From NCBI GenBank assembly GCA_039105265.1, contig JAPFFF010000036.1:62001-126000 (forward strand): DNA of 64,000 bases, given 5' to 3'. Shown here in pieces: positions 41,901-52,075 of this stretch. The notes beneath the pieces were generated by a model. It was not told the origin of the DNA. It made no database searches and worked only from the letters and a program-made list of their open reading frames with translations. Numbering within the stretch: position 1 is the stretch's first letter; every line of letters starts with the position of its first letter. This DNA comes from Tritrichomonas musculus. Its lineage: Eukaryota > Parabasalia > Tritrichomonadida > Tritrichomonadidae. The translations under genes and the position numbers were made by a program.

Positions 41901-42234
41901 TAAAACCTTTTGAAGCATTTTCTTTGAGCCATTGAATATACTGATTTATTGTTATAGAATTATTTGCATAAATTACATTGAATATTTTTTTTCCACCGTC
42001 AAATGATTGAAATGCATTAATATGAGCCTTTTCTTGTTCCAATTTTGGTTGCAAATAGCGGAAATTGAGTAATAATCTCTCTTTTTGTTTATCTTTCGCA
42101 GTAATATAAAAAAAAGTAGATTTTTGGTTTGGTTCATAAATCGTAAAACGTTCAAAATCATCATTAGTCATATGTTTTTGTGCAACAAAAATATCTTTAT
42201 AAAAATTGATAAAACTTTGTGGACGCATTGACAA
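38917..42234 (-). CDS. Dead NSUN2-like domain fused to AAA-ATPase-like/PD-(D/E)XK
   Basis: 1105 residues, one uninterrupted frame. Residues about 1-530 align by eye with the tRNA cytosine-5 methyltransferase NSUN2: DKVICIAPSTEDG (197-208) stands for DRILCDVPCSGDG, CVYSTYSINPIENEAVV (246-262) for VYSTCSLNPIEDEAV, LTEWK for ITQWK, and a C-terminal FGAYLHDNFIKLEMTSEKAR for the CGWRGKASI region. Both catalytic cysteines are gone (Ser204, Tyr251) and the SAM-site CAAPGSKT is not kept, so methyl transfer is unlikely. From about 532 follows the PF09820 AAA-ATPase-like module (YFYVDKTEFI, RPRRFGKSM 572-580, Walker B LLDEYDSP 705-712, WYDGYCFG) and a PDDEXK_9 nuclease-like end (GRPDIIFI, YIIEFKYQ about 1031). 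The second module is typically bacterial. May bind RNA through the first half. Confidence 0.78.
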   Translation of the reverse strand: MSMRPQSFINFYKDIFVAQKHMTNDDFERFTIYEPNQKSTFFYITAKDKQKERLLLNFRYLQPKLEQEKAHINAFQSFDGGKKIFNVIYANNSITINQYIQWLKENASKGFIERMKFSSLIPFLFLDIKLSNTVFCQGTVNPNAIKIISKYLSKGYIFVNEPDIKKGKENYNFGSDNLCVLNYKEPSEVPPIQLFDKVICIAPSTEDGFLYGFQSEWSIDNANNIHDIQKEYLRSSLKKLKQSGICVYSTYSINPIENEAVVNEVLNEMNGSFYLVDCSDKFNDISRLQGLTEWKIKGLNYQTKNSNNINFCMRLYSHLIHSDSTFVAVIKRCEEEYDTNIHIQVENGDFIEKNIFQKVPQNIINGIIENFGFEKSKFTKISFLHSDMFKKIIFYVAKHLAKVIEKENKHLKISQLGSSVFFFNKEDFKTIPVPCYDCLPSEAKFPSKRLICIDFDSFEKLVESLSISIEELPDQSQKDLQLIEDGGVFIKIDKCDFIFGAYLHDNFIKLEMTSEKARQMFEKVKDLKLFQRIGIGYSNFCDIRQNNYFYVDKTEFIGDWWKNGTLATLITRPRRFGKSMTMSMVKYFFSTEYANVKEDLFKGTKIWNDEIMMEIQGTYPVISMNFGRYKSQDVNSILNSIKQEIADATISFRQVLLQNADKLNEDEINFIKSINYEMNDDIAFKAIYKICMLFARIYNKKLIILLDEYDSPMIKFWVNRDDAGWEKLITFLKRFFCSTFKENDFLQRALITGITRICKESIFSGFNNLQVITTSSHSYSTIFGFTYDEVQESLDDYGLNFWEDQIKQWYDGYCFGSTTQIFNPWSITKFLYELKEPDCYWLNTSDNSLIEDLIRKCSPSLSSPLIDLLQNHEIYISMQEDISFNDIYSRELEAIISLFVASGYISIIGKVKRDNISFSILKIPNFEIQQIFKKIITTWFEKSNSYSDFINSFIQCDLESLNKTLNRILLDCIGTFDSVECFFHGLCLGMLIELRDRFDILSNRQSGKGRPDIIFIPKDTTKDNKRYIIEFKYQNKQQNCKKETKTVLLELVQDALQQIEEKHYDQDIIKRGIEQNNIVKYAMVFYDLECLVAIQGINYDAINDN

Positions 42235-42752
42235 GTTATCAAAATATTTATGAATTTTATTCCTGAAAATTAAAGGTTAATTTTAACCTTGTATCGTACT
42301 TCAGAAAAAAAATTCAAATATTTTTATTTTTGTATATATATTTAATAAAAATGTATAATACAAGGTATATAATTCTATATTATGCATTAATACTAATTAT
42401 TATTTTTTTATAATAAAATATCTTTTATTTATCAAGATAGATTTTTTGATGAATTTACAACAAATTCCAAAATAATCAAAATAATCGGGGAATCGTATTT
42501 TTCTACGCCACTTTTTGAAAACTTTTAAACTTTTTGAATACTTTATTATACATTTTTTATTCAATTTTTGCTAAATATACAACATAATTTTTCAGGAATA
42601 TACGCACCAGTGATCACCACATGGCTGCGCGAAGCCGAATCAGGCTCCTTGAATTGAGGATTCTTAAATTAATAAAAAAATTTATTCAATAATAAATATA
42701 GTTATTTTTTGTAGATAACATTAATAAATATATATTATATATTTTACAAAAG
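42235..42752. other. Promoter side of the fusion gene, AT-rich
   Basis: Just upstream is GGTTAATTTTAACCTTGTAT, a near-palindrome that also occurs in similar form before the peptidase gene (about 26318-26334). A GC-richer patch at about 42610-42665 (GGCTGCGCGAAGCC hairpin) cannot be assigned. Confidence 0.35.
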
Positions 42753-43844
42753 GGTGGTGACATTTAGCCCCAAAAATTCAATTGAAATTTTTGGTGAAAA
42801 ATGGTAAAAATTTGAGGGCTATTTGGACACGTAATAAAATTCAACCAAACAACAAAAATAAGTTAAAAAGAACTAGGGAAATTTTAAAAAGGCAAGATAT
42901 CATACAAAACTAACAAAAAAAATATAAAAAAAAAAAGAAATAGATTTTAATTATTTTTAAATTATTTTTTTCAAATAACTTTGAATATAAAAAGATTATC
43001 ATATTTCATCATATTTTTCGTAAATATTATAGAATTTCCACTGCGATTTGCAACATGAAATGGAATATTGAGAATAATAATAATAATTTTCAAATATATC
43101 ATCATACATCAAAAATGTAATATTAAATATTCTTATAAATAAATATTATTTGATTTTTAAAAAGGTTTGATTGCACAAAATAGATTCAACAAAAAGATAT
43201 TTGTTAATCTCTTATTTCAATTCATAAATAAAAATTAGATACACAAACACAGCTTTTTAAAATCAATTATATAATAAATAATTAGAGTTTTTAAATCCAA
43301 AAACAAAAAACAAAAAAAAAAAATCAATTTGTGATAATCATTTAAAGTCCATGAAAAAAAATTATAAAAGTAATCAAAATGCACTATTTACTATTATAAT
43401 GGAACATTTTTTGATAAGAAAAGGTAAGTTGAATATATTTGGTTGTATATTTTCATGACCTACTGAAAAATTGTAATACTGATATCTTTTTAAAACATTT
43501 TATGAAAGGCTTGTTTTCTGAACAAAAAGTATCGCATATACTCAACTAAAATATATAAAGTAGAATTTTTTCTTATTAAACAAGTTAAAATGCTTATATG
43601 ATAATTTAAATATTAATAATTTTTATGAAAACACTAAAGAAACTTTAAACATGCTAGAATATTTATAAAAATGATTTTAAAAGGCTAATAAATCTGAAAA
43701 CATAGTACAAATACTAAGCGAAAACTAAAATGGGGGCTAAATGTACACTTTAACAAAAAAAAATAAATTAATTTTGACAAAAAACCAAATAGCCCCAAAA
43801 AGACATGTGATGTAAAAAATTTTGGGGCTAAATGGACATTTTCC
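42753..43844. mobile_element. 1.09-kb non-coding DNA element with 10-bp duplication
   Basis: Inverted ends sharing CATTTAGCCCCAAAA, and the direct repeat TTTACAAAAG on both flanks (42743-42752 and 43845-43854), of which 8-10 bp will be the target duplication (hAT or Mutator-like size). Further copies of the GGGGCTA word sit inside near both ends (about 42820, 43735, 43790). No coding frame. Confidence 0.7.
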
Positions 43845-44020
43845 TTTACAAAAGATATAAACAAATAAAGATTTGAGATCATTGAAAAAAATTGAATAAA
43901 AATATAATATTTTATTTTGTAGTATATATTCTCATATTTATATTATTATTAAGACTATTTGCTATTAATAGAGTCATGTAATTATAAATATCATTAATGC
44001 TTTAGTGTTTGCAACATTTT

Positions 44021-44233
44021 TTAAATTCTATCAATTTTCAAAAATCCTCTCATATCAAGACATGTTAAACAAAAATCAATATCTTCTTTTTTGAACATTC
44101 TAGCAAATTTTGAGTTACCATCATTCCCATTTGAGTAACCATCTTTCCCTGAGATTTCATTGTTTGGAAATACTTTTCGTGCTCTTCTTAATATATTTCG
44201 CCAATGTTCAGCCATTTTTTCGGAATATACCAA
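44021..44233 (-). pseudogene. Coding-like fragment, unknown
   Basis: 70 codons reading HWRNILRRARKVFPNNEIS...NSKFARMFKKEDIDFCL, with better amino-acid composition than the opposite strand here. No family recognised. It overlaps the upstream extension of the plus-strand frame that begins at 44283; only one of the two can be real in the overlap. Confidence 0.35.
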
Positions 44234-44282
44234 CTCAAGAAAAGCTTATCACATCACAAAAATCTATTCAAAAAAACAAAGG

Positions 44283-44927
44283 ATGAGGTATATTTTGGTT
44301 TTAAATAATGTTTATCAAATTACCTACACTATATTTCCAACTAATAAAAAAGTGAAGATCTTAAAAAATTATTTACATGATATATTGATAAAATATTCCA
44401 TTGATACTGGCAGAATTTCTCTTGCAGACTCGATAAGAAATGGCTTTTTACTTCAAACCTTACCTAATTTAAATGAGTTAGAAAATGATGATTATATTAT
44501 ACCAATTTTAAATGATACAGAAATACTTCTCATTATTAATAATCGAAATAGTTCTAATCCCTATATTACAATAGGACGTTTCTATTATAATATTGATCAA
44601 GATTCAGAAGTTGAATCTTTGGATTATGTTGAAAAATACTTTTTATTAAATGATGCAATAAAGAAATTAATTGAAAAACACTTTGATTCCAGAAATATTC
44701 CAAATGATAATTTGATTATTTCATTTAATGGAAATATTCAAACAGAAAAATTTAATCGATTGAACGATATCTTTTTTGATAATGATTTTTATACATTTAA
44801 AATATTTTTGAATGATGAAGAGAAGAAAGATAATTCTCTTTTATCAAAACCTTATATAGCTAACAAAAGATGTTACCGTTTCCCTATTCCTGAAAAAGGA
44901 AGACCACTCATTGTCAAATTTGGATAA
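44283..44927 (+). CDS. Hypothetical protein with possible ubiquitin-like end
   Basis: 214 residues from the ATG at 44283. The longer frame from 44160 is rejected because its head overlaps the antisense fragment and has poor composition. Seen: IFPTNKKVKILKNYLHDIL and a later NLIISFNGNIQTEKFNRLND...FYTFKIFL, both with ubiquitin-like strand-and-turn character, suggesting two UBL-like folds. No catalytic motif, signal or membrane segment. I do not recognise the family. Confidence 0.5.
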   Translation: MRYILVLNNVYQITYTIFPTNKKVKILKNYLHDILIKYSIDTGRISLADSIRNGFLLQTLPNLNELENDDYIIPILNDTEILLIINNRNSSNPYITIGRFYYNIDQDSEVESLDYVEKYFLLNDAIKKLIEKHFDSRNIPNDNLIISFNGNIQTEKFNRLNDIFFDNDFYTFKIFLNDEEKKDNSLLSKPYIANKRCYRFPIPEKGRPLIVKFG

Positions 44928-45008
44928 CCTCTAAGTTATTTATAATAAAAAAAAAAAATTCAATAATATAATTTATAGACTATTATGTTAACAAAAGTGG
45001 TTGTTTTT

Positions 45009-45051
45009 AAACAATATGTAATTAGCAAATTAAATTGTTTACATATTGTTT
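45009..45051. repeat. Hairpin with 13-bp stem
   Basis: AAACAATATGTAA and its reverse complement separated by 17 nt, 80 nt after the gene ending at 44927. Could be a 3' structure or a binding site. Confidence 0.55.
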
Positions 45052-45195
45052 AGAAAGCTGAAATGATTTAAAAACGTTTTACATTAAAAATTCTTCAAAG
45101 TATAAATTTGGAACAAGATCAACAACAAAGCTCTTTTCAATACTTAAAAAATAAGCTCAACACAACAATAGGTAAATATGTTATAACAGGAATTT

Positions 45196-45420
45196 TCAGC
45201 CAGAAATTCGACCACTTTGAAGAAGTGCAATTTTGACAATGGTCGAAATTCTTTTTTCAAAATAAATATTAAAACTGTTTGTGTCATCACCAAGAAATTC
45301 TAGTAAATTATCAATTTCAATCTCTTGTGGAGGTTTATCAAAATCTTCATATCGATTTTTTGTGATAAATGAATCTTCTATCATTACCGGTTCTTCCTGT
45401 TTTTTGGTTTCTATTGACAT
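45196..45420 (-). CDS. Small acidic hypothetical protein
   Basis: 74 residues (MSIETKKQEEPVMIEDSF...). Acidic, no known motif. Ends IALLQSGRISG. It could be a real small gene or the surviving 5' end of a larger one. Confidence 0.35.
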   Translation of the reverse strand: MSIETKKQEEPVMIEDSFITKNRYEDFDKPPQEIEIDNLLEFLGDDTNSFNIYFEKRISTIVKIALLQSGRISG

Positions 45421-45542
45421 TAAATAAAATTAATGATTGACTAAAAATTTCAATGTTGTAAAAGATTTAAAAAAGTGTCATTTTCTCATCATACAAAAAA
45501 ATGAATGATTTCTGTACTTGAATGAGCATTGAAACTAGTTTA

Positions 45543-46260
45543 TTACAATTTTAAAATTTTCTTAGAGAAAACATAATTTCCAAGATCAGTAGCTTTTTTG
45601 AAGAATTCAATTGCCTTCTTGTAATTTTGTTTGATTTCTGTTCCTGTTTGATAGTTGTATCTAATAATTTTGTATGTTCTTGGATTTCCCTGTTGGCCTG
45701 AAATTTCAAAGTAGTGCAGTGACTTCTTGGAATCGCCTGTGAGTTCTCCTTTTGCAAAAAGCCGAGGAGGTGTGATGCATAACGGTTTCCTTTTTTTGAT
45801 GATCGATTTAAGAAAGTGACTGCAAGTGAAATGCTGGTATTTGCTCTGTGGAAACAATTCAGTTCCAGAAATGGAGTCGTAAACTGTGACACTTTTCTTT
45901 TAGTTCATCAATTTCAAGGATATATAAGAGGGGCTCCTAGTTCTGCTGAATTTCTGCTTTTCAGTTCACTTCTTTCATCATTCAATGTGTTGATGTATTC
46001 TACAACTTCGTCTTCTTCAACAGCTTCATCAGAGTAAGAGAAGTCATTCGACAAAGTCTCGATGATCTCGTCGAACGATGGACGATCACTTGCTTCCTCT
46101 GCATCTTCTCAGAACGATAGCCTGACATCACTTTTACGGCATGCATGAATTTTGTAATTTCGCCTAGTTCTTAGTATGGAACTTTACCTGTAGCAATTTC
46201 ATAAGCAATGATGCCGAAAGCATAGACATCAACGAAGGGACCATATTTCCTTTCACCTCA
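45543..46260 (-). pseudogene. Kinase-Sel1 gene remnant
   Basis: On the minus strand from 46260: a kinase C-lobe (GPFVDVYAFGIIAYEIATGKVPY), then in another frame DRPSFDEIIETLSNDFSYSDEAVEEDEVVEYI, which parallels the C-terminal end of the intact kinase at 50.3 kb, and then Sel1-type repeats (NYKKAIEFFKKATDLGNYV). Several frame changes and an internal stop are present; the N-lobe is absent. A dead relative of the trichomonad TKL-Sel1 kinases. Confidence 0.75.
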
Positions 46261-46819
46261 AATACTGATTCTCACAAAAAGTGGGGGAAATTCAATTTCT
46301 TGTTTTCAAAAAGTTTCTCTTAGAAAAAGTTGTGTATTAGCAAACAATTGCCTGTGTATGGTCAATTATAATATTTATAAAAATATAGAGGAAAGATGAA
46401 TATACTCATTTTATTTGTTCCATAGTAATATACTCATATATTTGAAGTCCATTTCTAACATATTTTTTAGTCAAATGCACTTTCTTATTACAATTTTTTT
46501 AAAGAATGATTACCTATTATCATATTATTTTATCTTAACTATCATTTATTTATAAAAACTATCCGAGCTAATATAAGGCTTGATATTTTGATTTCAAACA
46601 AAAATGTTGATCTACAAACAAATTTATAAAAAAATAATAAAATGTGGGGAAAGTAAGAACCAATAAAAAATGATTATTCCTATTTTATTTCCGAAAAAAA
46701 TATTTTAAAAGCTAATCAGCTGTTGAATTAAATATTATTTTTATTAAAAAGTTAATTTATCAATATTACTTCATTTAATAATTTTTAAACCAGTAGAAAA
46801 TAAAACTTTGAAAACTGAA
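46261..46819. other. Intergenic AT-rich, nothing seen
   Basis: Between the kinase-Sel1 remnant and the ankyrin array end. No frame or repeat recognised. Confidence 0.5.
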
Positions 46820-49800
46820 TCATTTATTTAATTGTCCAATAAGAAATTGAGCAATATTGCTATATCCATGTTGCTTTGAGATATCTATAGCTGTTTTAAA
46901 AATCATATAAAGTAAGAATTCCATGAATATTTATGATGATTGAAATGAAATAAATTGATGATGATTGAAATGGAATGAAAAATAAATAAAAATAGTTTTC
47001 GATGTGATATCAATCTTGTTAAGAGAGATGATGAATTTTACAAGTTCAAGATTTCCTGATGTACAAGCAAGATGCAATATTGTCTCAAAAATATTTTTAT
47101 TTTTAAATTTCATGAATATTTATGATGATTGAAATGTCATAAATTGATGATGATTGAAACTTCATAAATTGATGATGATTGAAATGATATAAATTGATGA
47201 TGATTGAAATTCTATAAATTGATGATGATTGAAATGCCATAAATTGATGATGATTGAAATGTCATAAATTGATGATGATTGAAATATCACAAATTGATGA
47301 TGATTGAAATTCCATAAATTGATGATGATTGAAATGAGATAAATTGATGATTATTGAAATGACATAAATTGATGATGATTGAAATCCTATGAATTGATGA
47401 TGCTTGAAATTCTATAAATTGATGATGATTGAAATGGTATAAACAGATGATGATTGAAATGAGATAAATTGATGATGATTGAAATGTCACAAATTGATGA
47501 TGATTGAAATGATATAAATTGATGATGATTGAAATGTAATAAATTGATGATGATTGAAATGTTATAAATTGATGATGATTGAAATGTTATAAATTGATGA
47601 TGATTGAAATTTTATGAAAAATAAATAAAAATGGTTTTTGATGTGATATCAATCTTGTTAAATGATAAAATGTATTTTACAAGTTCAAGATTTCCTGATT
47701 TACATGCAAGATGTAATATTGTATAATAAATATTTTTATTTTCGAATTCCATGAATATTCATGATGATTGAAATGAAATAAATTGATGATGATTGAAATT
47801 TTATGAAAAATAAAGAAAAAATGGTTTGTGATGTGATATCAATCTTGTTAAGTGAGATGATGTATTTCACAAGTTCAAGATTTCCTGATTCACATGCAAT
47901 ATGCAATATTGTTTCAAAAATCATATAAAGTAAGAATTTCATGAATATTCATGATGATTGAAATTTCATAAATTGATGAAGATTGAAATTCTATAAATTG
48001 GTGATGATTGAAATTCTATAAATTGGTGATGATTGAAATAGAATAAATTGATGATGATTGAAATTTTATGAAAAATAAATAAAAATAGCTTTTGATGTGA
48101 TATCAATCTTGTTAAATGAGATGATGTATTTTACAAGTTCAAGATTTCCTGATTTGCATGCAAGATGTAATATTGTATAATGAATATTTTTATTTTTGAA
48201 TTCCATGAATATTCATGATGATTGAAATAGAATAAAAAATAAATAAAAATAGCTTTTGATGTGATATCAATCTTGTTAAATGAGATGATGTATTTCACAA
48301 GTTCAAGATTTCCTGATTTGCATGCAAGATGTAATATTGTATAATAAATATTTTTATTTTTGAATTCCATGAATATTCATGATGATTGAAATAGAATGAA
48401 AAATAAAAAAAAAATGGTTTCTGATGTGATATCAATCTTGTTAAGTGAGATGATGTATTTCACAAGTTCAAGATTTCCTGATTCACATGCAAGATGTAAT
48501 ATTGTATAATAAATATTTTTATTTTTTAATTTTATGAATAATTAAGATAATTGAAATGTTATAAGTTGATGATGATTGAAATGGAATGAAAAATAAAAAA
48601 AAATGGTTTCTGATGTGATATCAATCTTGTTAAGTGAGATGATGTATTTCACAAGTTCAAGATTTCCTGATTTACATGCAAGATGTAATATTGTATAATA
48701 AATATTTTTATTTTCGAATTTTATGAATATTCATGATGATTGAAATGTAATAAATTGATGATGATTGAAATTTTATGAAAAATAAATAAAAATAGCTTTT
48801 GATGTGATATCAATCTTGTTAAGTGAGATGATGTATTTCACAAGTTCAAGATTTCCTAATTCACATGCAAAATGTAATATTGTATAATAAATATTTTTAT
48901 TTTTTAATTTTATGAATAATTAAGATAATTGAAATGTTATAAATTGATGATGATTGAAATGTTATAAATTGCTGATGATTGAAATGTTATAAATTGATGA
49001 TGATTGAAATGAAATAAATTGATGATGATTGAAATGTTATAAATTGCTGATGATTGAAATGAAATAAATTGCTGATGATTGAAATGAAATAAATTGATGA
49101 TGATTGAAATGATATAAATTGATGATGATTGAAATGTCATAAATTGATGATGATTGAAATGTTATAAATTGATGATGATTGAAATGGAATGAAAAATAAA
49201 TAAAAATGGTTTCTGATGTGATATCAATCTTGTTAAGTGAGATGATGTATTTCACAAGTTCAAGATTTCCTGATTTACATGCAAGATGTAATATTGTCTC
49301 AAAAGTATTTTTATTTTTAAACTTTATGAATATTCATGATGATTGAAATGTAATAAATTGATGATGATTGAAATTTTATGAAAAATAAATAAAAATGGTT
49401 TCTGATGTGATATCAATCTTGTTAAGTGAGATGATGTGTTTCACAAGTTCAAGATTTCCTGATTCACATGCAAGATGTAATATTGTTTCAAAAATCATAT
49501 AAAGTAAGAATTCCATGAATATTCAAGATGATTGAAATTTCATGAATATTCATGATGATTGAAATGTAATAAATGGATGATGATTGAAATTTTATGAAAA
49601 ATAAATAAAAATAGCTTTTGATGTGATATCAATCTTGTTAAGTGAGATGATGTATTTCACAAGTTCAAGATTTCCTGATTCACATGCAAAATGTAATATT
49701 GTTTCAAAAATCATATAAAGTAAGAATTCCATGAATATTCATGATGATTGAAATTTCATAAATGGATGATGATTGAAATTTTATGAAAAATAAATAAAAA

Positions 49801-50287
49801 TAGCTTTTGATGTGATATCAATCTTGTTAAGTGAGATGATGTATTTCACAAGTTCAAGATTTCCTGATTCACATGCAAAATGTAATATTGTTTCAAAAAT
49901 CATATAAAGTAAGAATTCCATGAATATTCATGATGATTGAAATTTCATAAATTGATGATGATTGAAATTTTATGAAAAATAAATAAAAATGGTTTCTGAT
50001 GTGATATCAATCTTGTTAAGTGAGATGATGTATTTCACAAGTTCAAGATTTCCTGATTTACATGCAAGATGTAATATTGTTTCAAAAATATTTTCATTTT
50101 TGAATTCCATGAATATTCATGATGATTGAAATGTAATAAATTGATGATGATTAAAATGATATAAATTAATGATGATTGAAATGTTATAAATTGATGATGA
50201 TTGAAATGTTATAAAATTGATGATGATTGAAATGTTATAAATTGATGATGATTGAAATTCTATGAAAAATAAATAAAAATAGCTTTT
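46820..50287 (-). repeat. Array of 13 ankyrin modules plus cap, split by spacers
   Basis: Downstream of the kinase, on its strand, lie 13 more near-identical 33-codon ankyrin modules (TILHLACKSGNLELVKYI, then ISLNKIDITSK). Their 3' edges fall near 49998, 49809, 49620, 49404, 49215, 48801, 48612, 48423, 48258, 48094, 47830, 47640 and 47001. Spacers of about 70-540 nt between them have stops in all frames and are built from a 25-bp tandem unit (ATAAATTGATGATGATTGAA plus 5 variable bases). The last piece, 46820-46905, reads FKTAIDISKQHGYSNIAQFL and IGQLNK then stop: an ankyrin C-terminal cap. Joining piece to piece at the IF/IY codons gives exactly 33 residues per step. Two kinds of 3' spacer edge recur (CTTACTTTATATGATTTTT and AAATATTTATTAT). 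Confidence 0.75.
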
Positions 50288-51483
50288 GATGTGATATCAA
50301 TCTTGTCAAGTGAGATGATATATTTCACAAGTTCAAGATTTCCTGATTCACATGCAAGATGCAATATATTCCCTCCAATTGAAGAGAAATATAAATCGTC
50401 AATGTTGTCTTGTCTACCAATAAGTTTTATCAATATTTCTGAATATATCTTATTGTCTTTTTCTTCCTTTTTAACCAATTGATCGTATTTGGAAACAAAA
50501 TCTTCTTTTATTTGGCTTGCTTTTGTAACACTTTCTTCCTTATTTTCATCAGCAAGATAGTCCAGGTAGTCTCTGATTTCATCTTCATCCACATCTTCAT
50601 CAAAAAGTGAAAAGTTTGTTGACAGTTCTTGGAATATCTCTTCAAATGAAGGACGCTCGTTAGGGTCCTTGCTCCAGCATCGAGTTAGCAGTTCCCACAT
50701 CGGCTCGGTGATATTATCTACAAATTTCGGCCTTTGATTAGAGAGAACCTTCCTGACAAGATTTGCCATTGATATCGATTTTCCCTTCTCTTTGTAAGGT
50801 TCTTGGCCTGATACAATTTCGTACGCCAGAATCGCAAATGCATAGACATCGATGCCTGTGCTGAAGTGGCCCTCGTCTTCAAAAAGTTCTGGGGCCATGT
50901 AGAGGGGTGTCCCAATTTTTCCTGTCATCGACAATTGCACAGATCTTGACAGCGCCTGCGAGAAGCAACGAGAGAGGCCGAAGTCTGCAACACGAGGCCT
51001 GTAGTCACCGTCGATGAGGATGTTTTCTGGCTTGAGGTCGCGGTGCAGAATTCCCTTCGAGTGCAGGTAGCGCATCGCATCTGCGATTCCAATCAGGCAG
51101 ATGTGCTTCTTCGTCGCACTCCAGTCATGGTCAGCAAGGCCGCACTCAGCCTTCTTGAGGACATCTTTGAACGATCCTTTTGCGAGGTACTCTGTAAGAA
51201 TCGTCGGGGCAAGCTGTGACGGATCATCAAAATCATGGAAGTTGATTCCGTAAAATTTGACAATTGCTGGGTGATCAAGCTTGTGGAGAATCGCTGTTTC
51301 ACGTATAAGCTTCATTTGCTCTTTTCCTGAGTAGTCACCTTGGATATTAATTATCTTCGCTGCGTATAGTTGGTCATCTTCAATGTTTTTCACAAGGTAG
51401 ACTTTCCCAAAAGCACCTTCACCAAGCTTGGTGCTGGTTAGTTCGTAGTCTGAGGTATCAAAGAACGCATCTTCGAGTTCCAT
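50260..51483 (-). CDS. TKL-like protein kinase with ankyrin start
   Basis: 407 residues. A complete active kinase domain (about 13-290): GEGAFGKV (21-28), Lys43 in AAKI, HRDLKPEN (147-154), DFG (167-169), APE (197-199), and the TKL-style CWSKDPNERPSFEEI. Then an acidic helical linker and, from about 372, a first ankyrin repeat (ILHLACESGNLELVKYI, then ISLDKIDITSKAI). The last residues FIYFS and stop are spacer read-in. The modules after it suggest the full product is a kinase-ankyrin protein. Codon use at about 50850-51300 is strikingly GC-rich against the AT-rich surroundings. Kinases of this type are an expanded signalling family in trichomonads. Confidence 0.88.
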   Translation of the reverse strand: MELEDAFFDTSDYELTSTKLGEGAFGKVYLVKNIEDDQLYAAKIINIQGDYSGKEQMKLIRETAILHKLDHPAIVKFYGINFHDFDDPSQLAPTILTEYLAKGSFKDVLKKAECGLADHDWSATKKHICLIGIADAMRYLHSKGILHRDLKPENILIDGDYRPRVADFGLSRCFSQALSRSVQLSMTGKIGTPLYMAPELFEDEGHFSTGIDVYAFAILAYEIVSGQEPYKEKGKSISMANLVRKVLSNQRPKFVDNITEPMWELLTRCWSKDPNERPSFEEIFQELSTNFSLFDEDVDEDEIRDYLDYLADENKEESVTKASQIKEDFVSKYDQLVKKEEKDNKIYSEILIKLIGRQDNIDDLYFSSIGGNILHLACESGNLELVKYIISLDKIDITSKAIFIYFS

Positions 51484-52067
51484 TTTGATAAAAATAAATA
51501 TTCAAAAAGCAATTTTATTTTCTTAATAAAATGGTGCCATTTTTAAAGAATTTGAATATATTCGTATCTTGCCAATTTTAGAAAAATTAAAATTATTTTA
51601 TTATTTTTTATTATATATTTATGTATAAAATATCAATAATAAAAATATGATCTATTTATCTTGGAAAAATATATAAATATTTTTTCAAAAATAGGAAATA
51701 AAAGAAAATATAGTTATATAAATTGTTTTATTATTATATAAAATTATAAATTAAATAAAATAATGGATTTTTTGATTATTAAATGAAGTAAAATTATTTT
51801 TACGTAAATATATTCAATTTTAATAATTGTGATATTTATTTGAAAATTGAGATAGCATAAAATAATTCTTTTAAAAAGTTCTGAAAACAATTAATTTTAA
51901 ATCTTAAATATTCAAATATATTCATAATTCATTTCAACCAATATAAAAATTACAAATCTTAAATATATTCAAATATATTCATTATTTCCATTCGAAAAGT
52001 CAATCATTTACATATAGATATTGTGCTATATACTATTATATTAATAAATTATAATATTACATGTAAA
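51484..52067. other. Intergenic AT-rich, nothing seen
   Basis: Upstream side of the kinase gene. TTCAAATATATTCAT words recur near 51910-51985. No frame. Confidence 0.45.
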
Positions 52068-52075
52068 ATTTTCTA

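Noticed and set aside
42610-42665. Possible structured RNA in a GC-richer patch
   Set aside because: Only one short hairpin; no tRNA, 5S or snRNA features.
44160-44282. Upstream extension of the gene at 44283
   Set aside because: Overlaps a better antisense coding fragment, with a good internal ATG available.
47100-47610. CRISPR-like regular repeats
   Set aside because: The 25-bp unit is directly tandem with no unique spacers and lies in a eukaryotic locus; the HHQF/SSSIY frames are by-products of the repeat.
48937-49255. Small proteins read across ankyrin module and spacer
   Set aside because: Frames start or end in the 25-bp repeat and have no own start context.
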